From the NCBI GenBank assembly GCA_964383325.1, contig CAYLGY010000086.1:1-10976 (forward strand): a DNA stretch of 10,976 nt, read 5' to 3'. Within the stretch, counting starts at the first letter, position 1. Every line of letters starts with the position of its first letter. Positions 1-6,639 of the stretch are shown one piece after another. Origin of the DNA: CAYLGY01 sp964383325 (GTDB lineage: Bacteria > Pseudomonadota > Alphaproteobacteria > Rhizobiales > Rhizobiaceae). The notes below the pieces were generated by a model, which made no database searches, was not told the DNA's origin, and saw only the letters and a list, made by a program, of their open reading frames with translations. Position numbers and translations under genes: made by a program.

Positions 1-804
1 ATCCCCAATCTCCGCAATCCGAAAACCTTCAACGAGAAGATCCTGTACCTGAAATCGCATTACCGGGTGCCGGATGCCCATGTCATTGCCGACAAATATG
101 CGGTTCGCAAATATGTCAGCGACCGGATCGGCCGGGACATCTCGCTCCCCCTGCTTGGCGTGTTCGAGACGGCCGAGGCGGTCGATTTCTCCGTGCTGCC
201 GCAGAAATTCGTTCTCAAGCCCAATCATGGATCGGGGATGATCGCCTTCTGCGACAAGGCCTCCGGACTGGACGAAGAAACGCTGCGGGCCCGGATGCGC
301 CGCTGGCTGAACACCGACTATGGCGCCTTCGGCAAGGAATACCAGTACAAATCCATTCCGCGGAAGATTCTCGCCGAAGCCGACATGACCGACCTGAATG
401 GCGGAGAGACCATTTCCGATTACAAGCTCTTCGTCTTCAACGGAGTACCCCGGTTCATCCAGCTCGATTCCGGACGTTTCGACAATCATTGCAGGGACAT
501 CTACGATCCTTCCTGGAACCGGTTGCCGTTCAGGATCCGTCTGCGGGGCGAGGGCAAGCCCATTCCAAAGCCTGCAACCCTGGACGAGATGCTTACGATC
601 GCGGCGCGGCTGGGAGCCGAGCTTCCCTTCGCCCGGGTCGATCTCTACGAGATTGGCGGCCGGGTCTATTTCGGCGAGATCACCCTGCACCCCGCCGGCG
701 GTTTCGCCCCCTTCATCCCGGACTTCCAGGATGAGATCGTCGGCGCCTATCTGGACCTTTCCGGCATCCTGCCGGCCGGCCATGCGCCAACGAGAGAGCC
801 ATGA
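1..804 (+). CDS. TupA-like ATP-grasp ligase, 5' end cut off by the window
   Basis: The reading frame is open from base 1 and the first visible residues already contain the family motif PKTFNEKI (visible residues 7-14), so the true start lies upstream; the GTG at 67 is internal. 267 residues are visible. The segment DKYAVRKYV, then KFVLKPNHGSG (about 69-79, glycine-rich nucleotide-binding region of the ATP-grasp fold), SDYK (139-142) and FGEITLHPAGG (224-234, acidic metal/ATP-binding end with Glu226) follow in the order expected of TupA-like ATP-grasp proteins. The founding member, TupA of alkaliphilic Bacillus, is involved in making teichuronopeptide, a cell-wall polymer of polyglutamate and polyglucuronate. 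Relatives occur widely in polysaccharide loci, where their exact substrates are mostly unknown. No signal peptide or membrane segment is visible, so a cytoplasmic enzyme is likely. It overlaps the next gene by four bases (ATGA), suggesting translational coupling. Substrate unknown; family call firm. Confidence 0.9.
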   Translation: MPNLRNPKTFNEKILYLKSHYRVPDAHVIADKYAVRKYVSDRIGRDISLPLLGVFETAEAVDFSVLPQKFVLKPNHGSGMIAFCDKASGLDEETLRARMRRWLNTDYGAFGKEYQYKSIPRKILAEADMTDLNGGETISDYKLFVFNGVPRFIQLDSGRFDNHCRDIYDPSWNRLPFRIRLRGEGKPIPKPATLDEMLTIAARLGAELPFARVDLYEIGGRVYFGEITLHPAGGFAPFIPDFQDEIVGAYLDLSGILPAGHAPTREP

Positions 805-2015
805 TCCAGGAAAGTGGGAACAGTAATTTGCGACAGCGACCCGTGATCCTGACTTTCGTGCATTACTATCTTCCGGGCTACAAGGCGGGGGGGCCGGTGC
901 GCACCATCGCAAATCTGGTCGAGTCCTTCGGGGATGAGCTCGACTTCCGCATCGTGACCTCCGATCGCGACTCCGGCGACACGCAACCCTATCCAGGTCT
1001 CGGTGGCGGTGATGGCGACTGGCGCAAGGTCGGCAAGGCGCGCGTCCTCTATCTGGCGCCGAATGCGCGCAAGCTCCGCTGCATTGCGGAAATCCTGCAA
1101 AAGACTCCGCATGACGCGCTCTATCTCAACAGCTTCTTCGACCCCGACTTCACCCTGAAGCCACTTCTGGCTCGCCGGCTGGCAATGGCGCCGAAGGCCC
1201 CGTGCATCCTCGCGCCGCGCGGCGAGCTGTCCGGCGGCGCCCTGCAGCTCAAATCGCGCAAGAAGCAGCTTTTCATGGCGCTGGCGCGATCCGGCGGCCT
1301 CTATCGCAATCTTCGCTGGCATGCCTCCAGCGAACACGAGGCAGCCGATATTCGCGCCAGGCTCGGCGCGCGGGTCCCGATCCGGATCGCGGCGAACCTG
1401 CCGGCAATGGCGCAGGAAGCGCCGCCCTCGCATCCGCGCCAGCCGGGAGAGCCGTTGCGCATCTGCTTCCTGTCGCGGATCTCGCCGATGAAGAACCTCG
1501 ATTTCGCCCTCTCCATCCTTGGCGAACTCGACATTCCGGTGCGGTTCGACATTTTCGGCCCGGTGAGCGATGCGGAATACTGGTCGCGTTGCCAGGCCCT
1601 GATGGCTTCCCTGCCCGCCAATATCGAGGCCCGCCATGGCGGCAGCATCGAGCATGCGGCGGTTCGCGCCCGGCTTGCGGAATATGATTTGTTCTTCCTG
1701 CCGACGCGCGGCGAGAATTTCGGCCATGCCATTCATGAAGCGCTTTCCGCCGGCACGCCGGTCCTGATTTCCGACCGGACACCCTGGCGCCAGCTTCAGG
1801 AAAGAGGCGCCGGTTGGGATGTCCCGCTCGCCGATCCGGCGCGGTTCCGGGACATCCTCCGGCATGTGAACGACCTGTCGCCGCAGGCGCAGGCAGAAGC
1901 GCGGGCCCGCGCCCATGGATTGGCCGTGGCGCAGGACGTGCATTCCGCCGCGCGAGCCGCCAATCGCGAATTGTTCCAGACCTGCCTCGAACCGAAATTG
2001 CGCCATGTCCCTTAG
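801..2015 (+). CDS. GT4-type (group 1) glycosyltransferase
   Basis: 404 residues, full length for a GT-B fold retaining glycosyltransferase. The N-terminal acceptor-side domain carries the typical GGPVRTIANL loop (residues 30-39) and APRGELSGGAL (138-148). The C-terminal nucleotide-sugar domain opens with FLSRISPMKNLD (223-234), has FDIFGP (249-254), and ends in the EX7E donor-binding motif, Glu305 to Glu313 within PTRGENFGHAIHEALSAGTP. It likely transfers a sugar from a nucleotide donor to a lipid-linked oligosaccharide at the inner face of the cytoplasmic membrane; donor and acceptor cannot be read from sequence. The ATG at 801 overlaps the preceding stop (ATGA) and has a purine-rich GAGAGAG just upstream, which supports this start. 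The 3' end overlaps the next gene by 11 bases. A 60-base stretch hand-counted near its EX7E region (1681-1740) is only about 50% G+C, low for the window. Confidence 0.92.
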   Translation: MIQESGNSNLRQRPVILTFVHYYLPGYKAGGPVRTIANLVESFGDELDFRIVTSDRDSGDTQPYPGLGGGDGDWRKVGKARVLYLAPNARKLRCIAEILQKTPHDALYLNSFFDPDFTLKPLLARRLAMAPKAPCILAPRGELSGGALQLKSRKKQLFMALARSGGLYRNLRWHASSEHEAADIRARLGARVPIRIAANLPAMAQEAPPSHPRQPGEPLRICFLSRISPMKNLDFALSILGELDIPVRFDIFGPVSDAEYWSRCQALMASLPANIEARHGGSIEHAAVRARLAEYDLFFLPTRGENFGHAIHEALSAGTPVLISDRTPWRQLQERGAGWDVPLADPARFRDILRHVNDLSPQAQAEARARAHGLAVAQDVHSAARAANRELFQTCLEPKLRHVP

Positions 2016-3333
2016 AAAGAAGCTGAAGACGCTGGCCGAACGGGTGCCCGCTCCGGTCGGCAGGATCGCGGCCGCAATCCCCTTCGGATTGCGGTTCGGT
2101 CCGGCCTATTCGAACAGCTATCGCATGGCGGGCAGGGTCCAGGCCTATCCGGAAGACCTGCTGCGCTCGTGGATTCTCCTGCGCCTGAAGGAGATCGTGA
2201 ACCATGCCTATGCGACCAACCGGTTCTACCGGACGCACTACCAGCGGCACGGATATGATCCCGCATCCCTTGTCTCGCTCGAACATTTCCAGGATGTTCC
2301 GGTCGTCACGAAGGAAGTCCTCCATGAATTCGCGCTGGAAGACCGTTCAACTGCCCATCGCGGCTCCTTGCTGATCAATACGGGTGGCACGAGCGGCAGG
2401 CCGCTCGGCTTTCATGTCGACAGGCACGCCTTCGCCCGCGAATGGGCCCATATGCATCGAATCTGGGAAAGTGGCGGCTATCACTACCGGCACATGAAAC
2501 TCACCCTGCGCGGCACGAATATCGGCAAGGTGCCGCTGCGCTACAACGCCGTCCACAATGAGTGGGTCGTCAACACCTATATGGACCGGAACCTTGTCTT
2601 CCAGGCCTTGCGCAAGGTGTTGAAGCGCAACCGGATAGGGTGGATTCATGGCTATCCGAGCCTGGTCGCCGAATTCCTCATCGACCTTGACAAGGCCGAT
2701 CCCGGCCTGCGGCGGCGATTGCAGGCATCGTTGAACGGCGTGCTGCTGGGGTCCGAGGCGCCGCTGGCTCACTATGTCGAGAGCATCGCAGGACTTGCGC
2801 ATGACAACATAATTGCCTGGTATGGCCACAGCGAGATGAATGTCCTGGCGCGAAATACCGGTGGCCAGACCTATGTTCCAATGCACAGTTACGGATTTGT
2901 GGAGGGTGTTCGGGGCGACGCGGGAACGCGGCTCGTAGGCACCTCCTACTGGAATGTTTCTGCGCCCTTCATCCGGTATGATACCGGCGACTTCATCGAC
3001 GCCGATGTCGTTGGATGCTTGATGAAGTCCTTCGAGGTCACGAAGGGCCGGGTCGGCGATTTCGTTCTGGATGCGGATGGCAACCGGATCTCCCTGACCT
3101 CCCTGATGTTCGGGCGGCATCATCGGGCGTTCGAGAAGATCCGGCACGTACAGGTTCGCCAGCGCGCTCCCGGCCAGATCGAATTGCTGATCGTACCGCT
3201 GCAGGCGCACGACAGGCCGGAAGACATCATGCCGGATTTCGACTTTTCCGGCACCGGGTTGCAGGCAACGCCCATCCTGATCGACGCTCCGGTCCGCACG
3301 GCGAATGGCAAGATCCGCCTGCTCGTGAGCTGA
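2005..3333 (+). CDS. PaaK/CapK-like adenylate-forming enzyme (phenylacetate-CoA ligase family)
   Basis: 442 residues from ATG 2005, close to the usual length of this family. Adenylation motifs appear in order: the Thr/Gly-rich phosphate loop NTGGTSGRPL (125-134), GYPS (216-219), YGHSE (273-277, adenine side), RYDTGD (324-329, ribose-binding Asp), GRVGDFV (348-354) and a C-terminal NGKIR (434-438) with the likely catalytic lysine of the mobile domain. These enzymes activate a carboxylate as an acyl-AMP, often passing it on as a thioester. In capsule and O-antigen loci homologues are named CapK, and their substrate is generally undefined. An alternative in-frame ATG at 1915 would overlap the glycosyltransferase by about 100 bases and adds residues that are merely that gene read in another frame, so 2005 is preferred, although no strong Shine-Dalgarno precedes it. 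Sampled stretches are about 55-57% G+C, lower than downstream genes. Confidence 0.9.
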   Translation: MSLRKKLKTLAERVPAPVGRIAAAIPFGLRFGPAYSNSYRMAGRVQAYPEDLLRSWILLRLKEIVNHAYATNRFYRTHYQRHGYDPASLVSLEHFQDVPVVTKEVLHEFALEDRSTAHRGSLLINTGGTSGRPLGFHVDRHAFAREWAHMHRIWESGGYHYRHMKLTLRGTNIGKVPLRYNAVHNEWVVNTYMDRNLVFQALRKVLKRNRIGWIHGYPSLVAEFLIDLDKADPGLRRRLQASLNGVLLGSEAPLAHYVESIAGLAHDNIIAWYGHSEMNVLARNTGGQTYVPMHSYGFVEGVRGDAGTRLVGTSYWNVSAPFIRYDTGDFIDADVVGCLMKSFEVTKGRVGDFVLDADGNRISLTSLMFGRHHRAFEKIRHVQVRQRAPGQIELLIVPLQAHDRPEDIMPDFDFSGTGLQATPILIDAPVRTANGKIRLLVS

Positions 3334-3421
3334 ACCCAACCATCCTGTCCTGTCCGGCCATGAACCTTTCGAAGCGCCTGCCGCTTTCCGGGTCACGGCC
3401 CCGTTCCTGAATGGCATTCCC
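3334..3421. other. 88-base gap between the two overlapping gene runs
   Basis: This is the only gap between genes inside the locus; every other junction overlaps. It contains a tandem CCTGT CCTGT (around 3345-3354) and a 16-codon reading frame (3360-3410, ATG to TGA) that has no convincing ribosome binding site and no recognisable product. No clear -35/-10 pair, hairpin terminator or riboswitch is visible. A promoter of a type not recognisable by eye remains possible. Confidence 0.5.
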
Positions 3422-5530
3422 ATGAAACAACTGCTCCAGTCCCTGAAAACCGGCGAGACGGAAATCGCCGAGATCCCCTGCCCGTCGCCGGCGCGCGGAC
3501 AGCTCCTGATCCGCACCTCGCGAACGCTGGTTTCGGCCGGCACCGAGCGCATGCTGGTCGATTTCGGCAAGGCCGGCTTCATCGGCAAGGCGCGCCAGCA
3601 GCCCGACAAGGTTCGCCAGGTGCTCGACAAGATCCGTACCGACGGGCTCGCGCCGACGCTGGAAGCAGTGCTTGGCAAGCTCGACCAGCCCTTGCCCCTC
3701 GGCTATTGCAATGTCGGCAGGGTGCTGGAGACGGGCCCGGCCGTCGAAGGGTTCAAGCCCGGTGATCGCGTCGCCTCCAATGGCAAGCACGCCAGCGCCG
3801 TGGCGGTGCCGGTCAATCTCTGCGCGCATATCCCCGACAGCGTCAGCGACGAGGAGGCCGCCTTCACGGTGCTCGGCGCCATTGCCCTGCAGGGAATCCG
3901 GCTGGTCCGCCCGACGCTCGGGGAGGCGGTGACCGTCACCGGGCTCGGGCTGATCGGGCTGCTCACCGTGCAATTGCTGCGCGCCCATGGCTGCCGGGTG
4001 CTCGGCATCGATTTCGATCCGGAGAAATTGCGTCTGGCGCGCCAGTTCGGCGCCGAGACGGTCGATCTGTCCGCCGGCGCCGATCCGGTGGCGGCAGCGC
4101 TGGCCTTCTCGCGCGGGCGCGGTATGGACGCTGTGATCCTGACCGCCGCCACCCGCAGCAGCGAGCCGGTCCGCCAGGCGGCGCAGATGAGCCGCAAGCG
4201 TGGCCGCATCATCCTCGTCGGCGTGACCGGGCTCGAACTTTCCAGGGCGGATTTCTACGAGAAGGAACTCCGGTTCCAGGTCTCCTGTTCCTATGGGCCG
4301 GGCCGCTACGACCCCGCCTATGAAGAGAAGGGCCAGGATTATCCTGTCGGTTTCGTGCGCTGGACCGAACAGCGTAATTTCGAGGCCGTGCTCGACATGC
4401 TCGCCGATGGCCGCCTCGATGTGAAACCGCTGATCTCGCATCGCTTTCCCGTCGAGGATGCTGCCTCGGCCTATGAGCTCGTCACCGGCCGGGAAGCCTC
4501 GCTCGGCATCCTGCTCGAATATCCGGACAAGGAGGCACTATCCGACGAGCGGCTGAGCGAGCGTACGATTGCCCTCGCCCCCCGGGTCGGCCGGGCAGAG
4601 GGCAAGGCGGGTCTCGGCTTCATCGGTTCCGGCAATTATTCGACTGCGGTGCTCATCCCCGCCTTCCGCGCCTCGGGCGCAAGGCTCGTTTCGGTCGCTT
4701 CCCGGGCGGGCGTCACCGGCATTCATTCGGCGCGCAAGTTCGGCTTCGAGCGGACCACGACCGACACGCAGGCCCTGCTGGACGATCCGGATATCCGCAT
4801 GGTGGTGATTGCCACCCGGCATGACAGCCATGCCGACCTTGCCTGCCACGCGCTCGAGGCGGGCAAGCATGTCTTTGTCGAGAAGCCGCTGGCGCTGGCC
4901 CTGCCCGAGCTTGAACGGATCGAGCAGGCTGCGCGGGCTTCTCCCCATTTGCTGACGGTCGGCTTCAACCGCCGCTTCGCGCCGCATGTTCAGAAGATGC
5001 AATCGCTGCTCGCCGGCACGACCGGGCCGAAGGCGATGATCCTGACGGTCAATGCCGGCGCCATTCCGCCCGATCACTGGACGCTGGACCCGGCAGCTGG
5101 CGGTGGCCGCATCGTCGGCGAGGCCTGCCATTTCATCGACCTGCTGCGCTTTCTCGCCGCCAGCCCGATCGTCTCCCATCGCGCCCATGCGATCGACGCC
5201 GAGACCGCCAGCCTCGAGCTCGCCTTTGCCGACGGCTCGATCGGCACGGTGCATTACTTCGCCAATGGCAGCAAATCCTTTCCCAAGGAGCGGCTGGAAG
5301 TGTTCGCCGGCGGCCGCATCCTCCAGCTGGACAATTTCCGCCGTCTGCGCGGGTTTGGGTGGCCGGGATTCCGCCGGATGAATCTCTGGCGGCAGGACAA
5401 GGGGCAGGCGGCCTGCGCCGCGGCCTTTGTCCGGGCGGTCGAGACGGGCGGCGCACCGCCCATCCCGCTGGATGAGCTGATCGAAATCAGCAGGGTAACG
5501 CTGGCCCTTGCGGAGGCGACACGCGCATGA
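3422..5530 (+). CDS. Two-domain oxidoreductase: zinc-less MDR alcohol dehydrogenase fused to Gfo/Idh/MocA
   Basis: 702 residues, two NAD(P)-binding enzymes in one chain. Residues about 1-365 resemble a medium-chain dehydrogenase with Rossmann motif VTGLGLIGLLTVQLL (172-186) and cofactor-selecting Asp197 (GIDFD). Residues about 396-702 are a Gfo/Idh/MocA dehydrogenase with GFIGSGNY (399-406), VVIATRHDSHADL (461-473), the signature FVEKPLAL (485-492, catalytic-type Lys488) and GGGRIVGEACHFIDLLRFL (560-578). The MDR half has SAGTE (38-42) where zinc enzymes carry a Cys ligand, and GYCNVG (94-99) where they carry a His-Glu pair, so catalytic zinc is probably absent. This fusion is a known type in polysaccharide loci, commonly beside heparinase-like and WecB-like genes as here. 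The reaction is uncharacterised as far as I know; oxidation and reduction of a sugar or cyclitol is inferred. ATG 3422 lacks an obvious Shine-Dalgarno. The end overlaps the next gene by four bases. Confidence 0.93.
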   Translation: MKQLLQSLKTGETEIAEIPCPSPARGQLLIRTSRTLVSAGTERMLVDFGKAGFIGKARQQPDKVRQVLDKIRTDGLAPTLEAVLGKLDQPLPLGYCNVGRVLETGPAVEGFKPGDRVASNGKHASAVAVPVNLCAHIPDSVSDEEAAFTVLGAIALQGIRLVRPTLGEAVTVTGLGLIGLLTVQLLRAHGCRVLGIDFDPEKLRLARQFGAETVDLSAGADPVAAALAFSRGRGMDAVILTAATRSSEPVRQAAQMSRKRGRIILVGVTGLELSRADFYEKELRFQVSCSYGPGRYDPAYEEKGQDYPVGFVRWTEQRNFEAVLDMLADGRLDVKPLISHRFPVEDAASAYELVTGREASLGILLEYPDKEALSDERLSERTIALAPRVGRAEGKAGLGFIGSGNYSTAVLIPAFRASGARLVSVASRAGVTGIHSARKFGFERTTTDTQALLDDPDIRMVVIATRHDSHADLACHALEAGKHVFVEKPLALALPELERIEQAARASPHLLTVGFNRRFAPHVQKMQSLLAGTTGPKAMILTVNAGAIPPDHWTLDPAAGGGRIVGEACHFIDLLRFLAASPIVSHRAHAIDAETASLELAFADGSIGTVHYFANGSKSFPKERLEVFAGGRILQLDNFRRLRGFGWPGFRRMNLWRQDKGQAACAAAFVRAVETGGAPPIPLDELIEISRVTLALAEATRA
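5512..5516 (+). promoter_or_regulatory. Shine-Dalgarno GGAGG for the 2-epimerase gene
   Basis: A GGAGG lies inside the last codons of the oxidoreductase gene, ten bases before the ATG at 5527. It is the clearest ribosome binding site in the window and fixes this start, which is also part of an ATGA stop-start overlap. Confidence 0.75.
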
Positions 5531-6639
5531 CCGACCGCAACCCTGTCCTGATCGACATCATCGCCGGCGCACGGCCGAACTTCATGAAGATCGCGCCGAT
5601 CATCCGCGCAATGGAGGCCCGCAAGGCCGAGGGCGGCCATTTGCGCTACCGCCTCGTCCATACCGGCCAGCATTATGATACGCGCATGTCCGGCGACTTC
5701 TTCGATCAGCTCGGCATCCCGCATCCGGACGTCAATCTCGAAGTCGGCTCGGGAACTCAGGCCAGCCAGGCAGCCGGCATCATGATCGGCTATGAGCGGC
5801 TGCTGCTGGAAGCGCCGAGCCGGCTGTGCCTCGTCGTCGGCGACGTGACCTCGACCATGGCCTGCGCCATTGCCGCGCAGAAGCTCGCTATTCCGGTGGC
5901 GCATGTCGAGGCGGGGATCCGTTCCGGCGACTGGAACATGCCGGAAGAAATCAACCGCATGGTCACGGACGCGATCACCAACTGGTTCTTCACCACCAGC
6001 GAGCAGGCCGGCGAGAATTTGCGCCGGTCCGGCGTCGGGCCGGAGCGGATCTTCTTCGTCGGCAATACGATGATCGACACGCTGAACGCAAATCTCGACC
6101 GGCTGCGCCCGCCGGATTTCGCCAGCGCATACGGGCTGCGGCCCGGCAACTATTTCGTCGTAACCCTGCACCGGCCTTCCAATGTCGATGCAACCGAGGA
6201 TTTCGCGGCTCTATTGCGGGCCATCGGCGAAGGCACGCGCGGCCTCCCGGCGATCTTCCCGGTGCACCCGCGCACGGCGAAGACCCTGCGGGCCCTCACC
6301 GATCTGCCGGAGACGCTGCGCCTCGTCGAGCCGCAGCCCTATCTGGAATTCAACTGGCTGGTGCGCCATGCGAAGGCGGTCATCACGGATTCGGGCGGCA
6401 TTACCGAAGAGACGACGGTCATGGGCGTCCCCTGCATGACCTTGCGCACGACCACCGAACGCCCGGAGACCGTCACCATCGGCACCAACGAGATCCTCGG
6501 CACGGATCCGGCGGCGCTCGCCGGGGCGCTGGATCGCCTGTTCGCCGGCCAGTGGAAGAAGGGCCGGATTCCGGAAAAATGGGACGGCCGCGCCGGCGAG
6601 CGCATCGTCGCCAGCCTCGAGACCCTGTTGCCCGCGTGA
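5527..6639 (+). CDS. wecB: Non-hydrolysing UDP-N-acetylglucosamine 2-epimerase (WecB family)
   Basis: 370 residues, the normal size for the family, which interconverts UDP-GlcNAc and UDP-ManNAc in the cytoplasm through elimination and re-addition of UDP. Visible motifs: GARPNFMKIAP (14-24), HTGQHYD (45-51), VVGDVTST (103-110; Asp106), HVEAGIRSGD (126-135; Glu128), PEEINR (139-144; Glu140/141), VTLHRPSNVD (212-221; His215), PVHPRT (245-250), TDSGGITEE (287-295) and TLRTTTERPETV (305-316). Asp106, Glu128, the PEE glutamates and His215 match the positions of the E. coli catalytic residues Asp95, Glu117, Glu131 and His213. It differs from enterobacterial WecB in GARPNFMK instead of GTRPEAIK and HRPSN instead of HRREN, indicating another branch whose substrate might be a modified UDP-HexNAc or uronic acid, as in WbpI. 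The start is fixed by the GGAGG at 5512 and the ATGA overlap. It overlaps the next gene by GTGA. Confidence 0.92.
   Translation: MTDRNPVLIDIIAGARPNFMKIAPIIRAMEARKAEGGHLRYRLVHTGQHYDTRMSGDFFDQLGIPHPDVNLEVGSGTQASQAAGIMIGYERLLLEAPSRLCLVVGDVTSTMACAIAAQKLAIPVAHVEAGIRSGDWNMPEEINRMVTDAITNWFFTTSEQAGENLRRSGVGPERIFFVGNTMIDTLNANLDRLRPPDFASAYGLRPGNYFVVTLHRPSNVDATEDFAALLRAIGEGTRGLPAIFPVHPRTAKTLRALTDLPETLRLVEPQPYLEFNWLVRHAKAVITDSGGITEETTVMGVPCMTLRTTTERPETVTIGTNEILGTDPAALAGALDRLFAGQWKKGRIPEKWDGRAGERIVASLETLLPA

Noticed and set aside
1915..2004. Upstream ATG for the PaaK-like gene
   Set aside because: It would add 30 residues that duplicate the end of the glycosyltransferase gene in another frame; ATG 2005 gives a normal-length protein.
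3360..3410. Sixteen-codon reading frame in the gap
   Set aside because: Too short, without a Shine-Dalgarno, hydrophobic segment or recognisable peptide motif; such frames arise by chance.
747..4441. Long - strand frames opposite the first genes (747-2006, 2347-3678, 3227-4441)
   Set aside because: Same pattern of antisense openness; no domain motif seen, and they overlap each other and good + strand genes.
5826..6635. Apparent 270-codon N-terminal extension of the heparinase gene
   Set aside because: The translation is the epimerase gene out of frame, with Arg/His/Pro-rich sequence. Heparinase-like sequence begins only at GTG 6636, which forms a GTGA junction.
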